Assembly: GCF_009674885.1 (NCBI RefSeq)
Contig: NZ_WKKA01000019.1
Coordinates: forward strand, 1-46,595
Direction of reading: 5' to 3'
DNA length: 46,595 nt
From: Paracoccus sp. S-4012
GTDB lineage: Bacteria; Pseudomonadota; Alphaproteobacteria; Rhodobacterales; Rhodobacteraceae
A model generated the notes under the pieces. The model saw only the letters and a program-made list of their open reading frames with translations, was not told the origin of the DNA and did no database searches. Position numbers and translations under genes: made by a program. This document shows positions 17,043 through 25,808 of the stretch, one piece after another (position 1 is the stretch's first letter; each line of letters starts with the position of its first letter).

Positions 17043-18221
17043 ATGCGCGCCCGCTATGCCTGCCAGCCCGAAGACAGCCGCGGCCGCCTCTGGCCCGAGG
17101 GCCTCTCGACCTTCCGCTCGCCCTGGCAGCGCGACCGCGACCGCATCATCCATTCGAGCGCCTTCCGGCGGCTGAAGCACAAGACGCAGGTCTTCGTCGA
17201 GCACGAGGGCGACTATTACCGCACCCGGCTGACGCATACGATCGAGGTGGCGCAGGTCGCGCGGACGATCGCCTCCGTCCTCGGTCTCGACACCGATCTG
17301 GCCGAAGCCGTGGCGCTGGCCCATGACCTCGGCCATCCGCCCTTCGGCCATACCGGTGAGGATGCGCTGGCCGAGCTGATGGCGCCCTGGGGCGGGTTCG
17401 ACCACAACGCGCAGGCCCTCAGGATCGTGACCCGGCTCGAGCGGCACTATGCCGGCTTCGACGGGCTGAACCTCACCTGGGAGACGCTGGAGGGGATCGC
17501 CAAGCACAATGGCCCGCTTGTCGGGACAGGCCCGACCGGGGGCCCGGCGACAGGCCCCCTGCCCTATGCGCTGGCCGAGGTGAACGCCGCCTGGGACCTG
17601 GAACTCGGCACCTTCGCCTCGGCCGAGGCGCAGGTGGCGGCGGTGGCCGATGACGTGGCCTACAACCATCACGATCTGCATGACGGGTTGCGCGCCGGCC
17701 TCTTCGATGAGGACGACCTCGCGGCGCTGCCGGTGATCGGCCCGGCATTTGCCGAAGTGGACCGCCTGCATCCCGGCGTCGAGCCGATGCGCCGCCGTCA
17801 CGAGGCGCTGCGGCGGGTGTTCGGGGTCATGGTCGAGGACGTGATCGCCGTGGCGAGAAACCGCCTCGCGGCCGCGCAGCCCGCCTCGGCTGACGAGATC
17901 CGGGCGATGGACGGGCCGATCATCCGGTTCTCGAAGCCGCTCTACCAGAACCTGAAGGCGATCAAGGCTTTCCTGTTCGCGCGCATGTATCGGGCCCCCA
18001 CCGTCATGGCCGAGCGTGCCCGAGTCACGCAGGTGCTGCACGGGCTGTTTCCGCTGTTCATGGTCGATCCGGCAGCAATGCCCGACGAGTGGCAGGCCGA
18101 GGCCGCCGGCGCCACGGACGACACGGCGCGGGCGCGGGTGGTGCTGGATTACGTCGCCGGGATGACCGACCGCTTCGCGCTTTCGGAATACCGGCGGCTG
18201 ATCGGCGAGCCGGAGGGCTGA
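17043..18221 (+). CDS. dgt: Deoxyguanosinetriphosphate triphosphohydrolase-like protein
   Basis: A 392-residue HD-domain enzyme of the dNTPase group, which removes triphosphate from dGTP or other dNTPs and influences nucleotide pools. Motifs are HSSAFRRLKHKTQVF, RTRLTHTIEVAQVARTIA (metal-binding His), VALAHDLGHPPFGHTGEDAL (HD pair) and VADDVAYNHHDLHDG. Length suits the type 2 Dgt subfamily. Substrate preference cannot be read from sequence. A tandem palindrome pair follows the stop. Confidence 0.93.
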   Translation: MRARYACQPEDSRGRLWPEGLSTFRSPWQRDRDRIIHSSAFRRLKHKTQVFVEHEGDYYRTRLTHTIEVAQVARTIASVLGLDTDLAEAVALAHDLGHPPFGHTGEDALAELMAPWGGFDHNAQALRIVTRLERHYAGFDGLNLTWETLEGIAKHNGPLVGTGPTGGPATGPLPYALAEVNAAWDLELGTFASAEAQVAAVADDVAYNHHDLHDGLRAGLFDEDDLAALPVIGPAFAEVDRLHPGVEPMRRRHEALRRVFGVMVEDVIAVARNRLAAAQPASADEIRAMDGPIIRFSKPLYQNLKAIKAFLFARMYRAPTVMAERARVTQVLHGLFPLFMVDPAAMPDEWQAEAAGATDDTARARVVLDYVAGMTDRFALSEYRRLIGEPEG

Positions 18222-18230
18222 GCCGGGCGG

Positions 18231-18280
18231 CAGTTTCTGCGTCCGCAGAAACTGGAACGATCCTTCGTCCGAAGGATCGT
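18231..18280. terminator. Two tandem perfect palindromes between dgt and sufE
   Basis: Palindrome 1 (18231-18254) has 11-base arms, CAGTTTCTGCG and CGCAGAAACTG, around TC. Palindrome 2 (18257-18280) has 11-base arms, ACGATCCTTCG and CGAAGGATCGT, around TC. Only two bases separate them. They fill the gap between convergent genes and end at the sufE stop, so a bidirectional terminator or REP-like element is likely. Confidence 0.7.
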
Positions 18281-18687
18281 CACGCCGCCGCGGCCGTCTG
18301 GCGGATGCGGCCGACCATGGCGCGCAACCCGTTCGAGCGCTGCGCCGAAAGATGCTCGTCGAGCCCGAGGCGGGCGAGTTCGGCCTGCGCGTCTACCTGC
18401 CCGACCGCGCCGGTGGGCAGCCCCGCGTAGAGGGTGTGCAGCACCGCGATCAACCCGCGCACGATCCCCGCGTCGCTCTCGCCCGCGAAGTCGAAGCGCC
18501 CTCCCTCGATGCGCGGCACCAGCCACACCTGGCTCGCGCAGCCCTCGACCTTGGTCGCGGGCACCTTCAGCGCGTCGTCGAGAGGCGGGAAATCCCGGCC
18601 CATCTCGATCAGGTGGCGGTAGCGGTCCTCCCAGTCGTCGAGGAAGGCGAAGGTCTCGACGAGATCCTCGAAATCGTGTTGGGCCAT
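18280..18687 (-). CDS. sufE: SufE cysteine desulfurase activator
   Basis: A 135-residue sulfur-acceptor protein that takes persulfide from SufS and passes it to the SufBCD scaffold. The acceptor cysteine is in KVEGCASQVWLVP (about residue 50), with N-terminal FAFLDDWEDRYRHLIEMG and C-terminal LSAQRSNGLRAMVGRIR as in the family. It is the last gene of a minus-strand run udg-sseB-sufE, 12 bases after sseB. No sufS or sufBCD lies in the window. Confidence 0.95.
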   Translation of the reverse strand: MAQHDFEDLVETFAFLDDWEDRYRHLIEMGRDFPPLDDALKVPATKVEGCASQVWLVPRIEGGRFDFAGESDAGIVRGLIAVLHTLYAGLPTGAVGQVDAQAELARLGLDEHLSAQRSNGLRAMVGRIRQTAAAA

Positions 18688-18699
18688 GGGCAGTTTCCT

Positions 18700-19437
18700 T
18701 CAGCGGAGCCGCGGCGGGCGCGGCGGTTCGGGCGGCGCGGGCTGCGGCGGCGGGAGCGGTTCGAGGCGGATCGCGAGAGCGCCTGCGGGGAGCGCGGCGG
18801 GCGCGTCGAAGGTGACGTCGAGGGGCGCAGGCAGCGGCGGCAGAAAGGCCACGAGTTCGGCCACCGCCTTGGCGAGCGCGGGCCGGGCGGCCTCGGGCGT
18901 GCCCTTCAGGATCAGCAGATGCGCCCCCTCTGCCCCGACCAGCACCGCCTCCTCGACCAGCCCCGGCATGTCGGCGAGCCTTGCCCCCAAGGGTTCGGCG
19001 AGAGCAGCCACCACTGCGGCGTCGGGCGCCCTCAACGGACCAAGCCACGCCTCCTCGGCCGCAGGCGCCCCGGCAAGCGCTCCGGTCAGCCAGTCGAGCG
19101 TGCCTGCATCGAGCAGCATCGCCGAGGGCGCGTCGGGATTGACCAGCAGCCCCACTCCCGCCGCGGCCAGCCGCCGCGCCAGTTCGCGCCCCGGCAGCAC
19201 CGCATAGGGCACTGGCCGTCCTAGCGCCGCGGCAAGCCGGGCCTCATCGTCGCAGGCGAGCGCGGCCTCCGCTCCGTCGCCCAGCGGAAGGCGCAGGAGA
19301 GAGATCGTCTCGCCCTCTGGCTCCTCCGCGAGCGCGACAAAAAGCTCCGTATCCGCCAGCCGCCGCAGGACCGCGGCGCGGGCGGCGTTGTCTGCCTCGT
19401 GGAACGGCGTCTTGCAGAGATCGTCGAGCGCGCTCAC
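18700..19437 (-). CDS. SseB-family protein
   Basis: A 245-residue protein with SseB N-terminal-like features (LCKTPFHEADNAARAAVLRRLADTELFVAL, AALGRPVPYAVLPGRELARRLAAAGVGLLVNPDAP) and a Pro-rich C-terminus (PPPQPAPPEPPRPPRLR). Function of this family outside enteric bacteria is unknown. I choose the GTG at 19437: it follows a strong GGAGG and overlaps the TGA of the upstream gene (GTGA). It sits between a uracil-DNA glycosylase-like gene and sufE. Confidence 0.8.
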   Translation of the reverse strand: MSALDDLCKTPFHEADNAARAAVLRRLADTELFVALAEEPEGETISLLRLPLGDGAEAALACDDEARLAAALGRPVPYAVLPGRELARRLAAAGVGLLVNPDAPSAMLLDAGTLDWLTGALAGAPAAEEAWLGPLRAPDAAVVAALAEPLGARLADMPGLVEEAVLVGAEGAHLLILKGTPEAARPALAKAVAELVAFLPPLPAPLDVTFDAPAALPAGALAIRLEPLPPPQPAPPEPPRPPRLR

Positions 19438-20021
19438 AGCACCTCCTCCAGCCGGGCGCGGATCGCGGGCACGACCTCGGCCTCGAACCACGGGTTGCGT
19501 TGCAGCCAGGCGGTATTGCGCCAGGAGGGATGCGGCAAGGGGAAGACGGCAGGCGCATGGTCGCGCCAGCGGGCGACGGTGGCGCGGACGCCGCCCGCCG
19601 TGGCCGCACGGCCCATGTGCCAAACCTGCGCATGGCCGCCGATCAGCAGCGTGACTTCGGGCGCAAGGGTCGCCATCACCTCCGTCCGCCAGGTCGCGGC
19701 GCAGAGGCGTGGCGGCGGCAGGTCGGAGCCGTGGCCGTCGTAGCCGGGAAAGCAGAAGGCCATCGGCACGACGGCGATGCGGCTGCGGTCGTAGAAGGTG
19801 GCCTCGTCCACCCCCATCCAGTCGCGCAAGCGCTCGCCCGAGCGGTCGGCGAAGGGCCGGCCCGCCTCATGCACCCGCAGCCCCGGCGCCTGTCCGACGA
19901 CCAGCACCTTCGCCCCCGGCGCAAACCATGCCACCGGGCGCGGCGCATGCCGGGTCGCGGTCGCCGCGAAGCGGTCGGCGCAGAGGCGGCAGTCGGAGAT
20001 GCGTCGGGCAAGCTCGGTCAT
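19434..20021 (-). CDS. Uracil-DNA glycosylase superfamily protein
   Basis: A 195-residue member of the UDG superfamily. Motif A is GQAPGLRVHEAGRPFADRSG (the uracil/water-activating loop region) and motif B is LPHPSWRN. Cysteines in ISDCRLCADRF, MAFCFPG and PPRLCAATW are placed as in [4Fe-4S]-containing UDG families. It probably removes uracil from DNA, although lesion specificity is not proven. The ATG at 20021 (MTELARRISDCRLC) fits the family start better than the in-frame start at 20099. It leads the udg-sseB-sufE run. Confidence 0.87.
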   Translation of the reverse strand: MTELARRISDCRLCADRFAATATRHAPRPVAWFAPGAKVLVVGQAPGLRVHEAGRPFADRSGERLRDWMGVDEATFYDRSRIAVVPMAFCFPGYDGHGSDLPPPRLCAATWRTEVMATLAPEVTLLIGGHAQVWHMGRAATAGGVRATVARWRDHAPAVFPLPHPSWRNTAWLQRNPWFEAEVVPAIRARLEEVL

Positions 20022-20277
20022 CGCGGGGTTCAGATAGGGGCGCGAGGCGCCGCGGTCCACCACTCGCGCGGTTCCTTCGTGATCCCGGCGGGCGGTCACG
20101 ATGCTGACAGATTTAGCCTTCCCGTTTACACCCGGCCCCTTCCGGGCCTATGTAGCGGCCGCGCAAGTCAAGATTTTGCGCAGCCCCCGCCGCCATAGCC
20201 GCAGCCCGTTTCCATGTCCCTGACGGTCCATCCCTCGAGCCTGAACCAGCCCCGCCCGGCAGGCGGGGTCTGACGCC
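20022..20277. other. Intergenic region between udg and kpsT
   Basis: About 250 bases between divergent genes, with no gene seen. A short CCCGG-CCCCTT-CCGGG hairpin lies near 20131-20146. It should carry promoters for both flanking operons, but I recognise no specific element. Confidence 0.35.
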
Positions 20278-20931
20278 ATGATCGAGTTCGACAAGGTCTC
20301 GAAATCCTTCTGGACCGGAACGCAGCGCAAGGTGATCCTGGACCAGGCCTCGTTCCGGGTCGAGTTGGGCAACTCGCTGGGCATCCTCGCCCCGAACGGA
20401 ACCGGCAAGACCACCCTCATCAACATGATGTGTGGGCTGGAAAAGCCGGACGAGGGCACGATCCGGCGCGAGGCGCGGGTGTCCTTCCCGCTGGGCTTCA
20501 TGGGCGGCACGGTGCCGAAGCTCTCGGCCAACGAGAACGTGCGCTATATCGCCCGAATCTACGGCCTCGACCCCGACTATGTCGAAGCTTTCTGCCGCTG
20601 GCTCTGCGACATCGGCGAGTATTTCGACCGCCCCGTGGGCACCTACAGCCAGGGCATGCGCGCGCGGCTCAACTTCGCGCTGCTGCTGTCGCTGGAGTTC
20701 GACATCTACCTGATCGACGAGGGAATGCCCTCGACCACGGATGTCGAGTTCAACCGCAAGGCCGGCGGCGTGCTCTTCGAGCGGCTGAAGACCGCGACGG
20801 TGATCGTCGTCTCGCACCAGGCCAAGACGATCGAGAAGTTCTGCCGCAGCGCTGCGGTGCTGCGCAACGGCCGGCTCTACATGTTCGAGACCCTCGACGA
20901 GGCGCAGCAATATTATGACTACACAGCCTGA
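20278..20931 (+). CDS. kpsT: Capsule polysaccharide export ATPase (KpsT/CtrD type)
   Basis: A 217-residue ABC ATPase of the KpsT group that energises export of Kdo-linked capsular polysaccharide. Walker A is APNGTGKTTL, the signature region is TYSQGMRARLNFALLL, and Walker B is IYLIDEGMPSTTD. The start MIEFDKVSKSFWTG and the end LDEAQQYYDYTA match the family. The partner permease KpsM is not adjacent upstream or anywhere in the window. The kpsE-like gene overlaps its end by 17 bases. Confidence 0.9.
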   Translation: MIEFDKVSKSFWTGTQRKVILDQASFRVELGNSLGILAPNGTGKTTLINMMCGLEKPDEGTIRREARVSFPLGFMGGTVPKLSANENVRYIARIYGLDPDYVEAFCRWLCDIGEYFDRPVGTYSQGMRARLNFALLLSLEFDIYLIDEGMPSTTDVEFNRKAGGVLFERLKTATVIVVSHQAKTIEKFCRSAAVLRNGRLYMFETLDEAQQYYDYTA

Positions 20932-22711
20932 AGCCCGCCTCTTCCACCTGAGCCGCGAGGAATCGGTGCTCGCCAGGGTTCGCGACGGCGCCGGCGGGAC
21001 TGCCCCCGCGGGTGAGGCCAAAGCGGCCGTGGCATCCGCAACGCCGCCAAAGCTGCGGCTCGAGGTGCGGCGCGGCGCACGCGCCGGCAAGCCGCAGGCG
21101 CCTGCGGCCGATGCCGCCGATCAGGACCACTCGCATCTCTTCGCGCCCGACGCGGATGACGATGGCTTCGCGGGCATGCGCTTTCCTGGCGCCGCCCCGG
21201 CGCAGGCCAGCGATGCGGCCGCTCCCGATGACGGCCTCGCGGCCGAGATCGAGGCGGTGAAGGCCGAGCGTCTCTCCCCGCGCCAGCTCCGGGTCGCCAA
21301 CCGCATCGCCGTCTCGCAGGGGATCGCCGCGTCCAGCGACGAGGAAGCGGTGGCGCTGCTGCGGCGCCGGGGCATCGACCCGCTCGACAGCGCGGCACTG
21401 CGCCGCGTGGTGGCCGACGAGGGTCAGCGCGCCTCGGCCACCCCCTCAAGGCAGGCCCCTTCGGTCGTCGGCCGGGACGGCGCGCCGGGGAAACCCCGCC
21501 CGGTCGTGCCGCTGCCCGACACCATGCCCGCGCTGCCCTCGCGAGAGCAGCTGACCGAAGACCGCCGCGCGGCCGAGATCTTCCGCATCCAGCGCGACAT
21601 CGCCCGCCGCCGCCGCCGCCGGATGTTCGCGCTTCTGGCCCGCCTCGCGGCCTTCGTGGCGCTGCCCACGATCCTCGCGGGCTGGTATTACTTCGCCGTG
21701 GCGACGCCGCTCTTTGCGACCGTCTCGGCCTTCCAGATCCAGAAGGCCGAGGCTGCCTCGCCGGCGGGCCTCGGCAGCCTCTTCGCCGGCACGCAGCTCG
21801 CCACCAACCCCGACAGCGTTGCGGTGCAGACCTATCTCGGCTCGCGCGAGGCGATGATGCGGCTCGACGAGGAGATCGGCTTCAAGCGGGTCTTCCAGGA
21901 CCCCTCGATCGACCCCCTGCTGCGGCTGCCGCCCGATGCCACCAACGAGGACGCCTACGACGTCTACCGCAACTCGGTGAAGATCAGCTACGATCCGACC
22001 GAGGGCGTGATCGGCATGGAGGTGATCGCGCCCGACCCGCAGCTGAGCGAGCAATATTCGCTGGCGCTGCTGCGCTATGCCGAGGATCAGGTGGACCAGA
22101 TGTCGGCCCGGCTGCGCTCCGACCAGATGGAAGGCGCGATCGAGAGCTACAGCGACGCCGAGGCGCGGGTCCAGGAAGCGCAGGTCCGCATTCAGGAGCT
22201 GCAACAGCGGCTGGGCGTGCTGGACCCGGTGGCCGAGGGCTCAGCCGCCATGGCGCAGATCGCGCAGCTGGAGACCGAGCTGACCGCCAAGCAGCTGGAG
22301 CTTGGCCAGTTGCAGGCGAACGCGCGCCCCAACCAGAGCCGGGTGGCCGGCGTCGAGGGCGACATCGCGCGCCTCGAGCGGATGATCGCCGAACGCCGCG
22401 GGGCGCTGACCGAAAGCTCGAGCGCGCGCAGTTCGCTCGCCACCGTCACCGGCGAGCTGCGGATCGCGGAGGGGGACCTGCTGACGCGCCAGCAACTGCT
22501 TGCCTCGGCCGCGGCGCAGATGGAGGCAGCGCGGATCGAGGCGAACAAGCAGGTGCGTTACCTCTCGCTCGCCGTGACGCCGGTGCCCCCCGACCAGCCG
22601 ACTTATCCCAAGGCCGTGCAGAACACGGTCGTGGCCTTCCTGATCTTCGCGGGGATCTACCTCATGCTGTCGCTGACCGCCTCGATCCTGCGCGAGCAGG
22701 TGTCCACGTGA
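20915..22711 (+). CDS. kpsE: Capsule export inner-membrane polysaccharide co-polymerase (KpsE-like)
   Basis: A 598-residue protein. Residues about 237-598 match KpsE/BexC/CtrB proteins: one membrane span near 237-260, a periplasmic domain with long coiled coil (about 385-555, QMEGAIESYSDAEARVQEAQ), the PxxP-like TPVPPDQPTYPKAVQNT, and a C-terminal membrane span near 570-590. It links the inner-membrane exporter to the outer-membrane channel. The first about 235 residues are extra relative to E. coli KpsE: low-complexity Ala/Pro/Asp sequence with one helical block (LSPRQLRVANRIAVSQG) and a RRRRRR cluster before the span. kdsA overlaps the stop. Confidence 0.87.
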   Translation: MTTQPEARLFHLSREESVLARVRDGAGGTAPAGEAKAAVASATPPKLRLEVRRGARAGKPQAPAADAADQDHSHLFAPDADDDGFAGMRFPGAAPAQASDAAAPDDGLAAEIEAVKAERLSPRQLRVANRIAVSQGIAASSDEEAVALLRRRGIDPLDSAALRRVVADEGQRASATPSRQAPSVVGRDGAPGKPRPVVPLPDTMPALPSREQLTEDRRAAEIFRIQRDIARRRRRRMFALLARLAAFVALPTILAGWYYFAVATPLFATVSAFQIQKAEAASPAGLGSLFAGTQLATNPDSVAVQTYLGSREAMMRLDEEIGFKRVFQDPSIDPLLRLPPDATNEDAYDVYRNSVKISYDPTEGVIGMEVIAPDPQLSEQYSLALLRYAEDQVDQMSARLRSDQMEGAIESYSDAEARVQEAQVRIQELQQRLGVLDPVAEGSAAMAQIAQLETELTAKQLELGQLQANARPNQSRVAGVEGDIARLERMIAERRGALTESSSARSSLATVTGELRIAEGDLLTRQQLLASAAAQMEAARIEANKQVRYLSLAVTPVPPDQPTYPKAVQNTVVAFLIFAGIYLMLSLTASILREQVST

Positions 22712-23550
22712 CCGCGCCTCGCGAAGTCGCGATCGGCGACCTGCGCTGCGGCAACGCCCTGCCGCTCACGGTGATCGCCGGTCCCTGCCAGCTCGAGACG
22801 CTGGACCACGCGCTGATGATCGCCGAGGCGATGGCGGAGGCCTGCCGGGCCGCGGGCGCCGGCTACGTCTTCAAGGCGAGCTACGACAAGGCCAACCGCA
22901 CCTCGCTCTCGGGGCGGCGCGGGGTCGGGGTGGAGGACGGTCTGGCCATGCTGGCCGCGGTCCGCGACCGGATCGGCTGCCCCGTGCTGACCGACATCCA
23001 CGACGAGGCGCAGGCGGCGGCGGCGGCAGAGGTGGTGGATGTGATCCAGATCCCCGCCTTCCTGTCGCGCCAGACCGACCTGCTGCTGGCCGCGGGCCGC
23101 ACCGGCGCGGTGGTGAATATCAAGAAGGGCCAGTTCCTCGCGCCCTGGGACATGCCCAACGTGGCGGCGAAGGTCGCCTCAACCGGCAACGAACGCATCC
23201 TGCTGACCGAACGCGGCGTGAGTTTCGGCTACAACACGCTGGTCACGGACATGCGCGCCCTGCCGATCATGGCCCGCACCGGCCGGCCGGTCATCATGGA
23301 CGCGACCCACGCCGTCCAGCAGCCCGGCGGCCAGGGCGGCTCCTCCGGCGGCCAGCGCGAATTCGCCCCGGTGCTGGCCCGCGCGGCGGTGTCGCTCGGC
23401 GTCGCCGGGGTCTTCATCGAGACGCATGAGGCGCCCGACCAGGCGCCGTCTGATGGTCCGAACATGATCCCGCTCGACGCCATGCCGGCTCTGGTGACGA
23501 GCCTGCTGCGCTTCGACCGCCTCGCCAAGAGCGACCCCGTGGGGGTCTGA
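22708..23550 (+). CDS. kdsA: 3-deoxy-8-phosphooctulonate synthase
   Basis: A 280-residue enzyme condensing phosphoenolpyruvate with arabinose-5-phosphate to Kdo-8-phosphate. Signatures are IAGPCQLET, FKASYDKANRTS, IQIPAFLSRQTDLL, VNIKKGQFLAPWDM and IMDATHAVQQPGG. The GTG start overlaps the kpsE TGA (GTGA). Kdo is used for lipid A core and for the poly-Kdo linker of KpsT-exported capsules, so its place in this operon fits a capsule role. There may be a second kdsA elsewhere for lipopolysaccharide. Confidence 0.96.
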   Translation: MTAPREVAIGDLRCGNALPLTVIAGPCQLETLDHALMIAEAMAEACRAAGAGYVFKASYDKANRTSLSGRRGVGVEDGLAMLAAVRDRIGCPVLTDIHDEAQAAAAAEVVDVIQIPAFLSRQTDLLLAAGRTGAVVNIKKGQFLAPWDMPNVAAKVASTGNERILLTERGVSFGYNTLVTDMRALPIMARTGRPVIMDATHAVQQPGGQGGSSGGQREFAPVLARAAVSLGVAGVFIETHEAPDQAPSDGPNMIPLDAMPALVTSLLRFDRLAKSDPVGV

Positions 23551-23554
23551 CGGG

Positions 23555-23586
23555 GCACCGCTAAGGGGATCGGGCGGCGCTTTTTT
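23555..23586 (+). terminator. Rho-independent terminator after kdsA
   Basis: GCACCGC (23555-23561) pairs with GCGGCGC (23574-23580) with one mismatch, immediately followed by six T. It lies just after the kdsA stop and ends the kps-kdsA operon. Confidence 0.75.
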
Positions 23587-23630
23587 CGCTTGCAGCCCCC
23601 TGCCGCCTTAGCTAAGCACCCCCGCACGGT

Positions 23631-23705
23631 TGGGGCGTGGCCAAGTGGTAAGGCATCGGTTTTTGGTACCGTGTACCGTAGGTTCGAATCCTACCGCCCC
23701 AGCCA
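23631..23705 (+). tRNA. tRNA-Gln (anticodon TTG)
   Basis: Acceptor strand TGGGGCG pairs with CGCCCCA; the anticodon loop TTTTGGT presents TTG at 23663-23665; the T-arm reads CGTAGGTTCGAATCCTACC (GTAGG/CCTAC stem), and CCA is encoded (23703-23705). The sequence closely parallels bacterial tRNA-Gln. Mobile-element debris begins right after it, consistent with use as an integration point. Confidence 0.95.
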
Positions 23706-24088
23706 ATCTTCTTCCCTGATTTCGTCTCCCGCGAGCTTCGCGGTTTTCCCTGCGTGATTTCCGCGGCTTGTGCGCGCTCTCCCTGCCGAGAGACGCTCCC
23801 TGCTTCCCACATATCCGGCTTCCTACGACCCCGTCTCAGAGCGGGTTTTTCGTCGTGCGGTTTGTGCCGGCGTCGCTGTTACAGGGAATATACAAGAAAA
23901 ATCCTAGAAAACGGCCGCATCCCCAGTCGCGGAGCGGTACTTCGCTGTGCACATTCAACTGGTTATGTGAAGAATTCCCTACGCACAGTAACAGGGAACC
24001 GCGCGCGCCGAACAGGGAAAGCGATCAACGGGAGCAGGGTAGCCGCAGGCCGGATCAGGGAGACCTCTCCAAGCCCTGTCAAGCATGC
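23706..24088. repeat. TTCCCTG/CAGGGAA repeat cluster downstream of tRNA-Gln
   Basis: A gene-free stretch of about 380 bases with about ten copies of one motif in both orientations: TTCCCTG at 23712 and 23746, CTCCCTG at 23779 and 23796, ACAGGGAA at 23881, 23991 and 24012, TTCCCTA at 23975, and CAGGGT/CAGGGAGA at 24035 and 24056. It lies between the tRNA and the recombinase remnant and may include recombination or binding sites. Confidence 0.6.
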
Positions 24089-25747
24089 TCACCTCACGGG
24101 CGAGATGCCGGTTCGAGCGTATTGCGCAGCCCAGTCGGCCGGCATCTCGGGACGCGTGAGACGGTGCACCGTCAGCGCCTCCGGCTGGGTGCCGTCGAGG
24201 ATCGCCTGCTGGATCGCGGGGGCCAGGAAGGCCAGCTGCAGATGGAGGCGGAGGCAGCCTTCGGAGACGCCGTCCGCTTTGGCGAGGCTGCGGATTTCGC
24301 GACCGCGGCGGATCTCTCCGAGCCAGCGACGCGTCCGGGTCAGATGCGCGACGAGCTGCGTGTCGGGCAAGTTCTGCGGAGAGCCGATCACGAGCCGCTG
24401 CTCGACGCCGCGGCGCCGCAGGGCAAGCGGCACGGACAGCAGCAGGGCGCTGGGCGCGAGCGCCTCCGGGCAGAGGCCGAAGAACGCTGCCCCTCTTTCG
24501 GGGCTGAGGACGAGGGTCGCAGCGTCGCGCTCCAGCTTCCCGCTCTCGATCAGCCCGACCCAGGCGCTCTCCGCCTGCGCTCCCCTGCCGGACAGCTCAA
24601 GCCGGCGGAGCAGATCATCGTGGCGGGCGAGATCCGGCAGCGTCAGCAGGTCGTGCTGATCGACACGGGTGCGGAGATGCGCCGCGTTGCCGGCGGCGAG
24701 CGCCTGTTCCAGTGCCCGGGCGGGAGCCGCCACGCTGAATTGTCGGCCTTTCCGGTCACCAGCCGGCTGGAGACGTAGTAGCGGTATCGCCGCGCGCCCT
24801 TCTGCGTGTGGGGTAGGCGTCAGGCGGTCACCGGTATCGTCGACCAGCCTGCCCGTCAGCGCGGCCCCGGGATCAGGCAGCGAGGCATCACCGCGCTTCC
24901 GGCCCGCGGCGTCGGTGAGCATTTTCTGAACACGCTGCCACTGCGCCTCGTCGATGATCGGCGGATGCTGTCCCTCGTTCTCGACACGGCCATGCCGGGT
25001 GGGGCCAATGTAGACGGGGTTGGTCAACAGGTAGTGCAGCTGCCCGCGGTCGAATGGCCGATCTCCCACCTCGCGGCCGTCACGGCCGCGCCGGGACTCG
25101 AGCGCAGATCGAGGTGGCGCACCTCGTCCTTGAGGGCCGAAAGATTTCCGCACTGCTCGTAAAGATCGAAGATCTGTCGCACGGTGCTTGCCTCGGCCTC
25201 GTTGACCACCAGCACCTGCTCGCGCGGGTCGGAATGGCAGTCGTAACCGAGCGGCAGCGTGCCGCCCATCCAGAGCCCGCGCTTCTTCGAGGCGGCGATC
25301 TTGTCGCCGATGCGCTCGCCGGCCTCGCGCTCGAACTGGGCGAAAGACAGCAACACGTTGAGGGTCAGCCTGCCCATGGAGATCGAGGTGTTGAAAGCCT
25401 GTTTAACCGAGACGAAGGAGCAGCCCGTGGCATCGAGGCGCTCGACCAGCTTGGCGAAGTCGGCGAGTGACCGGGTCAGCCGGTCGATCTTGTAAACCAC
25501 GATCATGGAGATGCGGCCGGCATCGACCTCCGCCAGCAGCCGGTTGAGCCGGGCGTTCGGTGTTGCCGCCTCAGAAGCCACCATCATCATAGCGCTCCCG
25601 GACCGGCCGCCAGCCTTCGTGACGCTGACTGGCGATGTAGGCGGCACAGGCGTCGTACTGGGCGTCGAGCGAGTTGAAGCCCTGTTCCAACTCCTCCTCC
25701 GTCGACTTGCGAGTATAGTTCGCGCAACGGATGGCAGGCGGGCTCAT
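24089..25747 (-). pseudogene. Large serine recombinase, decayed
   Basis: A former site-specific recombinase of about 550 residues. From the ATG at 25747 the frame reads MSPPAIRCANYTRKSTEEEL with the catalytic Ser15 in RKS, then DACAAYIASQRHEGWRPVRE, and hits an in-frame TGA where relatives have Ser (GGF-stop-GGNTERP). A one-base shift follows near 25560; the next frame carries NRLLAEVDAGRISMIVVYKI, DRLTRSLADFAKLVERL and the dimer helix. Another shift lies near 25080 (HYLLTNPVYIGPTRHG, DEAQWQRVQKML), and more occur in the zinc-ribbon/coiled-coil half. It is certainly non-functional as written. Confidence 0.85.
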
Positions 25748-25808
25748 CGCCCTGTACCCTTGCGGCCCTTGCCGCCCGTCCGAGTGCGGCCGCGCGGATC
25801 ACCTGGTT

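Noticed and set aside
20022..20110. Second LexA box upstream of the UDG-like gene
   Set aside because: Only one GTTC half-site is present (GTTC-N7-ATCC); the second half does not match.
23706..24088. CRISPR array in the repeated region after the tRNA
   Set aside because: The repeated word is 7-8 bases, in both orientations, with irregular spacing and no cas genes.
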